A DNA stretch of 64,000 nucleotides from Trichodelitschia bisporula (lineage: Eukaryota > Ascomycota > Dothideomycetes > Phaeotrichales > Phaeotrichaceae). The stretch spans positions 560,364 to 624,363 of the forward strand of contig ML996696.1 in the NCBI GenBank assembly GCA_010356995.1, in the 5' to 3' direction. The translations under genes and the position numbers were made by a program. The notes under the pieces were generated by a model. The model searched no databases and was not told the origin of the DNA. It worked only from the letters and a program-made list of their open reading frames with translations. Below are positions 34,884-45,643 of the stretch, one piece after another. Position 1 is the stretch's first letter. Every line of letters starts with the position of its first letter.

Positions 34884-36960
34884 ATGGCCACCAAAGGAGC
34901 TAACGGACAGGCCCCAAAACCGACTCCTTCACGTCAAGAGCCAGACGAATCTCAGAGTACAGACTCCACTCTACCCGTGGGCAGCGAGCACTCACAAGAT
35001 GGTTCTCCTGGGCATAATCCGGGCGACAGGTCTCCCAGCGACTCGCCCGACGAAGCCCCTCCTCCACTTCCCCCACGACCTAGAGCCCTCGATCTCGGCC
35101 CCTTCCAATATCCCTGCCCGACAGGACCGCACTCGGTAGCGCCGGGTACACCAAAGGCGCAGACTTCCTCTCGGCCACACTTGCAATCGAAGGCGACTAC
35201 GGCGCTATCGATAACCGATGTCCACACGCTGTCACATGGCAATGACGACCAACGCGACTCTCCTTCCGCTCGCCAAATCAACTTTCCCAATTTGGGGTTC
35301 TTAACAAACTGTGGGGCGAGCGACGGTGATGCCGATGACAATGCAAGTATTAGGAGCTCTGTGCCGGTTCTGGAGACGGGAGGCGACCTTGAGAGCATGC
35401 TAGGAGATATGTTACCGGAACAAGGAACTCCGTTCAAGTCTCTTGCGCAGGGCAAAGGCCTGTGGGACGAGAACCTGTTTCCTCTGGATCCGGAGTTCGA
35501 GGAGGCCTTTGGACAGGAGTTCGATGAGCTGGATGATATAACGTCTGACGGCTTCAACCAAGGTTCGTTTTGACATGGGTATGGATTCTCAGGTCTGACA
35601 TATCTCACAGAAGCCGTTGTGCAGCAATGGCGGTCCAAACTGAAGCACTTTCTCATCTTGTCGTCTGCTGGAAAGCCGATTTGGAGCAGACATGGCAATG
35701 ACCAGCTCATCACGAGCTACGTGGGTGTTATTCAAACTCTCATATCCTTCTACCAGGGTGCCTCCGACATGATTAAGAGCTTCTCAGCTGGAGAAGCCAG
35801 GTTCGTGGTCGTCAGCAAGGGCTTCATCAACCTAGTGGCCATCAGCAAGCTAGGAGAAAGTGACCAGCAACTCCGCGGGCAGCTGGAAGCCCTGTACATG
35901 CAAATTCTATCGACCCTTACGCTACCAGTAATGGAGCGCATGTTCAAAAACAGAGCTTCAATCGATTTGCGGAGACCGCTGCAAGGAACGGAGACCCTGC
36001 TGTCAGCGTTAGCAGATGGTTTCAGCCGCGGATCCCCTTCAACTCTTCTCTCGGCTCTAGAATGCCTCAAGCTACGCAAATCCCACCGCGCCATAATGAA
36101 CAACACCCTTCTCAAGACGCGCTCCGAGCATCTCCTCTACGGTCTGATAGTTGCCGGCGGCCGTCTAGTAAGCGTCATCCGGCCCCGCAAGCACTCCTTG
36201 CATCCCGGCGACCTGCACCTAATCTTCAACATGCTCTTCGAAGCCGGCTCGGTCCGCGCCGGCGAAGGCGAGAACTGGATCCCGCTCTGCCTCCCCGGGT
36301 TCAACAACACAGGCTACGTGTACATGTATGTCAGCTTCGTGAACCTGTCCAACCCGGGCGAGGCCCTGAAAGAGCGACCCCCCTCCTCGTCCAGTAATAG
36401 TGAAGGTGAAGTCGCAATCCTGCTCATCAGCGTCAATAAGGAGTCCTTCTTCGAACTCCGCCAGATGCGCGACGACCTCCTCGTCCAGTTCGCCAAAAAT
36501 GGCGCCCTCGACCTCATCCGCTCCGCTATCGCCCGCGGCCGTCCTACCTGCACCGACATCGTCCCCGGCACCGCTCTGCGCCATTTCTTATACAAATCCA
36601 GGGGTAATGTGCAGTTTGTCCAGCCGTCCTTCGAGCCTTACTTCGGGACACCACTTGCCCGTCGCCAGTACGTCACCTCTAGGGATCTTCTCTCTCCTTG
36701 CTAACGCCCGCCACAGACTCCTAACCCTCTACACCCATCTCCACGCTGCGCTCCACGCCCACCCTTCCCGCCCCAAGATCTACCACAGCACGACTGCGAC
36801 GCACATCGCCCTCGCGTGGATCACGCCCGTGTTCGAGCTGTACGCCATCGCGCCGGCGGGGACGCAGCGTGCGGCACTGGCGCAAGCGGCGAATCGACTG
36901 ATTCAGTATGTGCGACGGGAGGAGGAGCGAGTGTTTATCATTGGCGGGGCGGTGTTTTAG
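34884..36960 (+). CDS. mon1: MON1, subunit of the Mon1-Ccz1 Rab7 guanine-nucleotide exchange factor
   Basis: With Ccz1 it activates Ypt7/Rab7 on late endosomes, vacuoles and autophagosomes. Three exons: 34884-35562, 35611-36667, 36717-36960; 659 residues. The first about 215 residues are disordered, rich in Ser, Pro and acidic residues, as in other fungal Mon1 proteins, where this part is regulatory. The longin core begins at [20 protein letters not shown] and [20 protein letters not shown]; further landmarks are [69 protein letters not shown] and the C-terminal [19 protein letters not shown]. Introns are 48 and 49 nt. The C-terminus ends 293 bp before the stop of the convergent unknown gene. 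Confidence 0.95.
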
Positions 36961-37253
36961 ATATCCAGGCTGGCAATCGGTGACGGGTTTGTGGTGTACG
37001 GGAACTTTGCATTGTTTAGTGCCGAACCCACTGGTAGAACGGTACTGATGGCGAGGTAGATAGAACCGGGATTCCATGACTCTATTACCGAAGATACCCA
37101 TCCCAAGATATGATCCCAAGACTCATGGTAGCACATGTCGACCCAACTATCTACTACTACACAGCAATCATACAGTTCGACGAACCTCGCTAATCGTACA
37201 TCATAGCCATCCTGGACAACCCCATAAAGCACCCTATCCAGCAGCAATGCCCC

Positions 37254-40200
37254 CTACAAATTCGACCAAACCCCACTATCACCCTCCTCCTCCCACACCA
37301 TTCTGTCGTCGCCCCTCATCCTCCCAGTGGACGCCTTCCTCGTCACAGCCAACGACCTCAGCAAAGCACCCCCCTTATACCAAAGACTCTTAACCCGCTC
37401 CACAATCCTGCGCGCGCGGAACTCCGCCTTCCCCATACCAGCAAACGACTCCCCAATCGGGCCCTCAGGCACACCAGGCGCACTCCCCGCCCTCCCCTCC
37501 AGCAACACACCCCCCGTCTCCACCCCCTCAGACCGCCTGGCCTCGAGCGCCGACGTCGCGCGCGGCAACCTCCGACTCAACTGCGTAAGCCTCTTCTTCA
37601 ACCCCTTTCTTCCGCGTCCACTCCCCCGCACACTCGAATCATCGCTAAAAAAGCTGCGCACCTCGTCCAAATTCATCGCACTCAGCGGCGTCAAGCCTGT
37701 GGTCGGATACCGGTCCCCCGCCTCAACGCTCCGGTCCGTGCCCACGCTCGCACCCGTCCCCGGATCGTCCTCCGGCAGCGTGAGCGACGAGGTGGGGAGC
37801 GGTGTAAACGGCACGTAGGCACGGGCGGGGGGAGAGGGGGCGCGCGGCGAGTGCATGGGCGAGAGGTGTGCGAGGCCGATACGCCGCGAGATGGAGCCAA
37901 GGATGCTGGTTGTGCTGGTCTTGCGCCGCGACGTATGGCGAAAGGTATCCACGGTGCTGGAGGTCGGCTCGTCATCCGTGGCCGGCCGGCCACGTAGCGA
38001 GGCCTGTGCCGATGCCGGGGACGGGGTCGATACGCTGGATACGCGGATGCGCAGCCGGGACGGCGGGTGACGGAGGGATTTCTCGGGCCGCTGAACGGGC
38101 GCTGGCAGGCTGATGTCGATGACGGGCATATCACGGGCCCAGGGGTAGCTGGCATCCAGGTTCCAGGGCCGGGATTCGGGGCAGCAGAGGGTTTGCCACG
38201 ATGTTATGCGTGGGTTGGTTATGCCCATTTGCATGTCTGCGTCGCCGTCGGAGAGGGAGCGGTGCCGGAGGAGGACTGGCGCGGGGAGGGTGAGCGGCGG
38301 CGTCGGGGTTATACAACCCGCTGGGACGGAGGAGGGGCGTTGGTGCGTGGGCCGCGGAGGATAGCTTGTGGGACTGGAGGTCAGGGAGCGGGTGCGGCCG
38401 TCGGGAGTGTGGGGTGTAAAGGGTGAGCCCGGCAGGTTGAGCGGCGGAATATCTAGCTCTATACGGCCGAGGCCACGGATCTCGTTGATGGTGGACTCGA
38501 TAGTTTCCTGCTCCATGGCTTGGTAAAAGGAGGGAAGGAGCTCGGAGAGACGCTGAGTTAGGCCGGTGATCGAGGGGATCGAGATTCGGTTTACTTCTTC
38601 AATCAGTTCACTCGGCGAGAGCGGGCGAAGAGTCGGGAATACTGGCGCGGAGCTGCTGCTCTGGCCGCGCGATGCAGCGTAAACGTTGATATCTGGAGTG
38701 CCATTTGCGACGGGCTGGTCTTGATGTTGGTTCTTCGAGGGTTCTACGCTGCCCTGCTCGGCACACTGCCGGCTGGCCATGTCGTCGAGGTGCTTGAACA
38801 GACAGTCATACTTCTCCCGCATGTACACCGATGTGGACGGCCGCTCGGGTTCGGGATGAGCCAAGGTGGGAAATTCATCACCGGACCGCGGGCGCTCAGT
38901 CTCAGGTTCACCATCTAGCCGCGCCAGGAGATCGATCTGGCTAAACTTGAGCGACGGGATTTTCCTCGGCTGCTGGTCAGGCGTGGAAGGGGACTGGTTT
39001 GCCGTCGATTCCTGATTCTGCTCGTGGACGGCCGCCGTTCTCGCCCTTGGAACCGTCTTTGGCTCCTGATTTGGGCCCAGCTCGCTCGAGGACGGCCCAT
39101 TCGTGATGAGGTCCGGATCATATACTGAAAATGAAGGCTTGGACAAGTCGACGAAACTGGTCTCCAAATTCGGCTCTTCCTTCACATCAGACAGATGGCT
39201 CGCCGTACCGCCCAGCCGTAGGGTCGGAAAGCGAAGATCAGTGGTTGTGCCCTCATCTTGTAAGCACTTTCTTGCCTCTACTATATTCAGACCCGCCGGC
39301 CACGCAGTGGCAAATGGCATCGTCCCACCTCCGCCCCTGGATACGAAGCCGCCCGACCGGTCCATGGGATTGACCTTTGCGCCCTGTGGTGCCGGAAGGA
39401 GTTCATCAAAGGAAATATCCGGAACAGGTGACTTCCCTGCCGCACTCGCCTTCTCCGGACTCTCGAACTCGAGTTGGGCATTCTCAATAGATTCCCTCTG
39501 CTCCGGCACAAGCGGCAGCGTGAACCGGCCCGCAAAATCGCTTGCTGCCTGCGAGACGCAGGAGTCATCTGTCGACACCAGGGTAAACGGTACCGAAAAC
39601 TCGCTGTTAGAAATAAAATCATCCGGGGCCTTCTGGACGGATGCACGCCGCGACTTCGGCGGCTCAACTGTTAAATCCGTTGCTTGGAGCACGCACGACT
39701 CTTCCGCGCCATGGAAACTTCGCATCATGCTCTCTGCCTTAGTGTCCGGCACCTTAGTCTCCGGCAGAGCACTCGCATCCGGCACTTCAGTCGGCTCGCC
39801 GACCACCGACCCCGTTTCCGCATTCGTCTCGATGTCGCGCATAAAAGCCTGCAAGTCGCTGCTTCCCGAACAGTCCAGCCGCGTCGGCATCGAGTACCGC
39901 AGCGAACGATCAACACCCGCTGCGCCCCCGGACGCTGCTGTACCAACCGACGGGGTCGCCGACGCGGCGCGCACGAGTGTGGCAGCCTTCTCGGCCGGGC
40001 TGGCATCATTCAGTGCGCCACCAAGTGCCTGCTCCGCCTCGTCCACCCCTGCAGGCTTCGGGTTCACAGGTGCGAGGTCAACAACGGCTGTTACCGTTGG
40101 TTCGAGCACTTTCAGCACCATCGCCCGTGTGATCCGCGGCCCGACGGGACTAGCCGGGAGCTCCGCAATTGACGGCACCGAACCGCGTTTCGAGCCAAGG

Positions 40201-41414
40201 GACTCGAAAGACGCTGACACGGGCGTTGCGGCGGTTTGCTCGATGATAGCGCGCTCCTCGAGGATCGTCTTGATACGCTGTACGAAGCCCATAGGCACAG
40301 ATGTGCTCACCTCCTGATCTGGCAGCGGGATTGGAGCAGGCGGGGGGAGAACTGGCACCGGGGATGCGCGCGGAGCATCATAAAGCTGTTCAGTATAGTC
40401 ATAGTAGCCGGTTGTGGGGACAGATGAGCGACGGCGGGTGTGCTTATGCGAGTACTCGGCCTCATAGGCGGGTCCACTGTCCTCATCCAGGGGTGTGTGT
40501 GGGAGGCTAGACACCGGGGAAGGCGGATCAGCGGACAGCTCGACAAGTTGGTGTTGCGAAGACACGGCGGAAGCGTAGCGATCGGACACAGTCGATGGAG
40601 CCTTGTGCAGTGAAGAGACGCCACCTTCGCTGCGGTAGGAGCCGATGCTTGCTACGGACGGAGCCGAACGGTTGCGGTGCTGGTACGGAACTGGGGGCGG
40701 CGGGTTGAGGTGCATGGGCGGACCGTAGTTGGAACGCAGGCTTGAGTTGAGGCGAACGCCGGGGTTGCGCGAGGGTGGGAGGCCCGTTACATCGCTCAAA
40801 GGTGAAGAGGGACGGTAACCTGGACGCTTTAGGCGTGCCGGATAGCGGTAGGGTGAACGGGGGCGCTGGGTGAACTCGTTGCCACGAAGGCTGGTGAGGG
40901 ACCTATGGTTTGAGATGGCAAGTGCGTAATGGCTGGTATTCATAGTTTGTGGTCGGTTGAATGTGGAATGGTAAGCGGGAGTGGAAGCTCCGGAACAGGG
41001 TTCGGATAGGTTTGCGAGGCTGGCGGAGATGCTGTGCATGTACGGTGGGGCCGTACAGTTACTGGTCATGGAGCGGCGGCCGCCAGCGGACGAGATGGAA
41101 GGCCACTCGCGATGATTGGAACTCCGCTTCGAGGTATGAGACTGGGTGGAGCTCATCGATAGGCAGGCTCCGCTTCGCCGGTTTTGTACTCGGTGCGGCT
41201 GGGTGAAGCGAGAGCTGGACGGTGCTGAGTGGCAGATGGCTCCCAAATCTCCCATTTCCGTTGTGTTTCTAAGCATGCTCATAACTCCAGGATTGGTGAT
41301 CGTGTTTTCTTGTGATGTAGGTATAGAGCCATGTTTGGAGCCGTTGGAGAAGGCCGAGTCCCGACTGTCTCGGTTACTGCAGACATTGGGATCGCGATCC
41401 GTGAGCGGCATCAT
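37254..41414 (-). CDS. Large disordered fungal protein of unknown function
   Basis: One open frame of 1386 residues from tandem ATGs at 41414/41411. I know no assigned function. Composition is Ser, Pro, Thr and Arg rich with almost no predicted fold. Possibly conserved islands: LTSLRGNEFTQRPRSPYRYP followed by LKRPGYRPSSPLSDVTG (about residue 200), MGFVQRIKTILEERAIIEQT (about 375), SPSELIEEVNRISIPSITGL and the C-terminal RRIVERVKSLWYKGGALLRS. The second and last look like amphipathic helices. A Tyr/His-rich region with KHTRRRSSV could be a phosphorylation site. No transmembrane segment. No intron is needed, unusual among its neighbours, but small in-frame introns cannot be ruled out. Its long antisense frames are shadows. 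It could be a scaffold or polarity factor; that is a guess only. Confidence 0.75.
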   Translation of the reverse strand: MMPLTDRDPNVCSNRDSRDSAFSNGSKHGSIPTSQENTITNPGVMSMLRNTTEMGDLGAICHSAPSSSRFTQPHRVQNRRSGACLSMSSTQSHTSKRSSNHREWPSISSAGGRRSMTSNCTAPPYMHSISASLANLSEPCSGASTPAYHSTFNRPQTMNTSHYALAISNHRSLTSLRGNEFTQRPRSPYRYPARLKRPGYRPSSPLSDVTGLPPSRNPGVRLNSSLRSNYGPPMHLNPPPPVPYQHRNRSAPSVASIGSYRSEGGVSSLHKAPSTVSDRYASAVSSQHQLVELSADPPSPVSSLPHTPLDEDSGPAYEAEYSHKHTRRRSSVPTTGYYDYTEQLYDAPRASPVPVLPPPAPIPLPDQEVSTSVPMGFVQRIKTILEERAIIEQTAATPVSASFESLGSKRGSVPSIAELPASPVGPRITRAMVLKVLEPTVTAVVDLAPVNPKPAGVDEAEQALGGALNDASPAEKAATLVRAASATPSVGTAASGGAAGVDRSLRYSMPTRLDCSGSSDLQAFMRDIETNAETGSVVGEPTEVPDASALPETKVPDTKAESMMRSFHGAEESCVLQATDLTVEPPKSRRASVQKAPDDFISNSEFSVPFTLVSTDDSCVSQAASDFAGRFTLPLVPEQRESIENAQLEFESPEKASAAGKSPVPDISFDELLPAPQGAKVNPMDRSGGFVSRGGGGTMPFATAWPAGLNIVEARKCLQDEGTTTDLRFPTLRLGGTASHLSDVKEEPNLETSFVDLSKPSFSVYDPDLITNGPSSSELGPNQEPKTVPRARTAAVHEQNQESTANQSPSTPDQQPRKIPSLKFSQIDLLARLDGEPETERPRSGDEFPTLAHPEPERPSTSVYMREKYDCLFKHLDDMASRQCAEQGSVEPSKNQHQDQPVANGTPDINVYAASRGQSSSSAPVFPTLRPLSPSELIEEVNRISIPSITGLTQRLSELLPSFYQAMEQETIESTINEIRGLGRIELDIPPLNLPGSPFTPHTPDGRTRSLTSSPTSYPPRPTHQRPSSVPAGCITPTPPLTLPAPVLLRHRSLSDGDADMQMGITNPRITSWQTLCCPESRPWNLDASYPWARDMPVIDISLPAPVQRPEKSLRHPPSRLRIRVSSVSTPSPASAQASLRGRPATDDEPTSSTVDTFRHTSRRKTSTTSILGSISRRIGLAHLSPMHSPRAPSPPARAYVPFTPLPTSSLTLPEDDPGTGASVGTDRSVEAGDRYPTTGLTPLSAMNLDEVRSFFSDDSSVRGSGRGRKGLKKRLTQLSRRLPRATSALEARRSEGVETGGVLLEGRAGSAPGVPEGPIGESFAGMGKAEFRARRIVERVKSLWYKGGALLRSLAVTRKASTGRMRGDDRMVWEEEGDSGVWSNL

Positions 41415-42065
41415 TTCCAAATGATGAACCACGGGCCCCGCGCGGCACTGGACGGTCAGAGGACTGACAAAGCTTGTTTCTTACTGAAAGAGTGACAGAT
41501 GGACCGACTGGTCATAAGTTTTTGGCGGAACCGACTTGAGACTGAGGATGTGCGGATTGAAGAGGTGAAGCCGTGGAGAAAACAACATGGGGAGGGATGT
41601 GCGAAAGTGAAGGCGCAAGGGAACAAGCTGGGGTAAGCAAAGTCGACAGTGCTGTAGGGTATGAAGCAGATAGGGCAGTAGCAACAATGAAGCGTAGAAG
41701 GAGCCATACGTTGAAGCCGGGGGGGTGGGCCATCGTGACTTCTTTCATACCAGCAAGACCTCACCTTTATTGGTACTCGTCACAAAAGCATTAGTTGAAA
41801 GTCATCATAAGAGGGTTCGCACTTTGATTTCACCTTCAATGTGCACAACAACCGGTAAAAAACAACCCGTCATGCACATAGCGCCCCAATTGCTTTCCAG
41901 CTCCCATTCCCATTCCTATTCCATATCCAAACCAGTCCGAGAATTATCCCACATGAGCCGTGGATGCCCACGCGGAATCGGGGTATAAAGCAGTAGCGGT
42001 GAAGAAAAGCAAAGGGAACGTGCCCATTCATCCGTCTCGTAATAATACACCTGTACAATTGGGCA
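41415..42065. other. Intergenic between two minus-strand genes of unknown function
   Basis: A 651-bp spacer: promoter and leader of the large disordered protein and the 3' UTR of the next gene. An upstream non-coding exon for the former is possible. A CCCATTCCCATTCCTATTCC stretch lies near 41900-41920. Nothing else recognised. Confidence 0.45.
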
Positions 42066-43875
42066 TTATGCTGGCAACTCGTAGAGAGGCACTAGACTCG
42101 CATCTTTCTTCGTGCCCTGACCGTTCTTTTTGCGAGTGAAAAACCGCACGAGAGCTCCAAGGCTACTTCTTCTCTTTAGGCGTGGCGTGGGCGCTGTGAA
42201 GCTGGTGGACAACGGGCTTGGGGCAGACCGTGATTGCTTCGGCAGGCGTAGTGAGACCTGACTGCTCTTGGCTGACAACATGGACGGAGTAGTAGGGAAG
42301 AGAGTGAAATTGCCAGGTGGGCGGGTATTCGGGGCTGGTGAGGTCGAAGGTCGTCGAGACGAATATGCGGAGTCTTGACCGGACACCGATGCGGGTTTGC
42401 CTTTTGAGGATCGCAATTTGTCGCCGAAGATTTCGGAAGTCTTCTTTTTTAACCTGCTGCGAGTGCGCTTGGGCGTTGCGCAAGCCGATACAGGCAGGTG
42501 TTGGCGTATATCGTTAGGGTCGTTGGGTGTCTCCGGGGGTTCGTCCGACACGACCTGTTTGTCCTGAAGTCGGTCTTCAAAGACCTGCTTTTCGTCAGAG
42601 GGCGCGAGAACGCGATCGCTGGTGTTGGTGCGTGCTCTGGTTGGCGGAGGTGCGCCGGGTTCGGTCCTCTTGGACCTATTCTCGGCTTCCTGGGCTTGGT
42701 GGTTAGGCTTGTTGAGGCGTTCCTCGTAGGGGAGCTGCTCCAATGTCTTTTCCCGCTTCGGGAGAGTTGCTTGAACGGCGTTGTCGAAGGCATCGGGGTC
42801 TTTCGGGAGGGGTTTGTCTGGTGCTTTGGTCTGGCGAGCGTAACGGGACGTTGGCATCAGGCTTGATGGGCGGGTGCCTGGCTTGGTGCTGGAAATTGAT
42901 CCAGGTCGGCGGGACGTCTAACGAATCAGCAACAAATTCAAAACGCTATAGCAAATATTAGACAGTAGTAGTACTCACGACGCTTCTCTTACTTGCAACA
43001 GCGGCTCGCTTAGACATGATATTGAGCATGCTGCCGAGCTGCACCAACGCCACGCCCAAGCTGTTGCCCTTCATCTGAAGTGTTTCAAAACACTGCAGCC
43101 ACGCATCCGTGTTTGCCCGCATTGTTTCGAATCTTTCGTACGTCGGCTGGTCATCCTTTGGCCACTTTCCGTCCAGCCTGGCCAAGTAGAGCGACATGTC
43201 CACTGTAGACTCCTTGCCCTTGCCCACGTCTACGAGGAGATCGTTCATAAGGCCGGCCGTCCGATGCACAACCTTTTCGATGATTTCATTGCCCTCGAGT
43301 ATAGACGCGCGGAACTGCTTATCGTCCAGCATGATGTCAAAGATGTCGACATGCTCCATGGGCACCTTGAGGAGCTTGATGCGCTCCTGGATATCGGCCA
43401 GGGCCAGGTCCAGGTCCTCCTCCGTTCTCTGGATGAAGCTGTCCACCTCGTCGACGTGCTTCTGCAGTATCCGCACGACCTCCTCATTCGACTTTGCCAG
43501 CTGCAGGTGCAGCAAGTGTACGCCAAAGGCTATTTGTGCAAGCACCTTGGAGAGCGGGTGGTATCTTGCTGAGGGATTGGCGCGCCAGCGGGCGTTGTAC
43601 GAATCGTTGGGCTCGTTTGTGTCCAGCAGTCGTTGTCGACGCTCCTTTGGTTTCATCGATCGTGCCTTGCGCAAGACAGCGGCAGCATACTCGGCGTGCT
43701 CGACGGAATCAGCGATGGACTCTTCAAAGGGCCCTTGCATGGACGCGATTGGATGCTCCGGGGGCCTGTTCTCGTCGTCATCCCCATTCGCCGTGTCGAG
43801 GTCCGCATCTCGGGTACTCCACGACTGCGCGCTGTCTTGGTAGCCCGCGTAATATTGTTGATATTCCATTGCCAT
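42066..43875 (-). CDS. Conserved fungal helical protein of unknown function
   Basis: Two exons, 43875-42979 and 42917-42066 (61-nt intron), encoding 582 residues. The start ATG is GCGAACATGGCA; an upstream in-frame stretch has no ATG. Residues 100-290 form an alpha-helical, probably coiled-coil domain (KVLAQIAFGVHLLHLQLAKS, NEEVVRILQKHVDEVDSFIQ, RTEEDLDLALADIQERIKLL). It looks conserved in filamentous ascomycetes as far as I can recall. The second half is basic and disordered (SRYARQTKAPDKPLPKDPD; repeated Ser/Pro/Lys). The helical part, with hydrophobic spacing and a basic tail, could suit a membrane-binding or cytoskeletal adaptor, but no known domain is recognised. It is divergent from the 276-residue unknown gene across 1.77 kb. 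Confidence 0.8.
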
Positions 43876-45643
43876 GTTGGCGCCGCACGCGATGAGCGAG
43901 GGGATTGCGATGCGATCGCCAGCGGAGGGAGGGACGAAATGATTGACGATGCGCGTGTCTGACTTTCGATAATGTGTCAAAGCACAAAAAGAAAGTATCG
44001 GGATGATTTAACGGTTCAGTGAGGAGATGTAGGATAAACGAGTGGAATGGGTTCGCATCTTCACGAACAATAGAAGATAGGGGGGCCTAAAGGACGTCCT
44101 GCACTATTGATGCCGACGTCGGTTTTGACCCGTATTCGTGCAGATCGCGGGAACTAGCTCGAACATGGGAGCATTTTAGGGCAGGGAAAGGTAGAAAAGG
44201 GAAGCGAATGGAGACAGATTAGGATTTTGAGCAAGAAGAGCGAAAATCTACGAATGGCTTTTGCTGCAGGTACACAGACGCAAGCTTAAGGATCTCAACC
44301 TTGTCAGTCCATACTCTAGCGGCGGGTAATTGTAAGCGCGAGCGATTGGGGGGGGAGGGGGTAGTGAAGGGCGACGGGTCGTGTCATGGAGCAGGGGGCC
44401 GAAGGGGGTGGAGGGGGGAGGGAGTGGGGTGTCAGCATGGCGGGGGAGGGGGAGTGAGTGGAAAGAAGCTTTGAGGAAGAAGATATAGTGATGTGAAGGA
44501 GGGATTACCGATGTATATATTGCTTTAGCTGATCATATGAACAGCAATGAAAGAAGAAGCATCTGATGAAGTCGGGCATAAGGCCAGATGAGTTTGTAGT
44601 CCCGTACACACTGTATATTTTTCTTCTTGATATTCGCCACTTTGTGCTACGGTACCATTGAGTACTTCCTGGTCGGTTAACCAGTCCACAGACGATTGGC
44701 GAGAACGGTGGGAATAGTTCTCCTTCTCCACTCGAATCCACTCGAGTTCACCAACCCCGGCACCACTTCCCCCTCGGGCCTGGCGGCCGTAGCCGAACCC
44801 ACATGCATATGTACAATCCGTGCATCTACGAAACGTTTAAAGTCTCCGGTGCATCAAACAAAAGATCGGCAGAGGCCAGGCCTGGGCTAGGATCTTCGTT
44901 TACGCATACGACTTTCTCACGAGTGAAGATATGAAGAGATATATTTCGAGGTTTGCATGACTGGCAGCCAATTGAAATTGTCTACTGTGTTTTAACGTGG
45001 CTAAGAAGACTACATATGGAGGTACTCAACCGAACTCTTTCTTGTACGGAGTACCTTCGTACTGTATCAGGCATCGAAGGACCAATATCAGGCGTACACT
45101 TGCCAAGCTGCACCGTTCTGCAGCAATTTGCCAAGTCATATCTTTTGCGCCACACTTACCAAGTCGCATCGTGACACGGGTGAGTCAATGAGTGCCTCAC
45201 ACACCCACTTCCTCGCTGTACCGTACAGTGTGGAAGACCTCCTATTGTTCTACGCTACAGATATATGCTCCCAAGCACTTATGCGGTATAAACCATCTTC
45301 GCTCACTTTTCTTGAGCGGTATTGCGCTGCTGCCAAGTATCGATACCTCATACCTCCGTAGCAATCCGTTCAAGGCTCTGCGCCACAGCTACCTACTACG
45401 CCATAGATATACACAGACTGCGCCACATCGTAGCCCTAAAGGCTTGGCAAGGTCCGCCAATCTCCATCTCCCCCATTGCGACACACTGGCATCCAACCTC
45501 GCAGCTTCGCGTAAAAGAAAACAAACCACTCCTCGTTCATCACCCCGCCCCCATCCACTGTACCTTTGACTCCCTCGACAAAGCAAAGGTTTCCGACAAC
45601 ACAGTCTCCGTTGCGCGTTCGCCTCCTCGTGCATTCTTCGTCG
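43876..45643. promoter_or_regulatory. Long divergent intergenic region between two genes of unknown function
   Basis: A 1.77-kb spacer. It holds a strand-biased G-rich tract (about 44347-44458) and, toward the plus-strand gene, recurring TTGCCAAG-like words (45100-45170) and pyrimidine-rich leader sequence. Short frames are present but none shows a conserved or domain-like pattern. The length could hide regulatory RNA or large leaders. Confidence 0.5.
44347..44458 (+). repeat. G-rich purine tract with multiple G-runs
   Basis: More than eight runs of four to eight G residues within about 110 bp, all on the plus strand (a C/T tract on the strand of the minus gene it precedes). It lies about 470 bp upstream of the 43875 start codon. 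Such spacing is compatible with G-quadruplex formation or a polypyrimidine promoter element. Confidence 0.7.

Noticed and set aside
28628-37000. Trafficking gene cluster as a new system
   Set aside because: DOP1 and MON1 are single-copy housekeeping genes; adjacency of two such genes is not evidence of a system.
39103-40317. 404-codon plus-strand frame
   Set aside because: Lies antisense within the 1386-residue unknown gene, with Ser/Thr/Ala bias typical of a codon shadow and no conserved motif.
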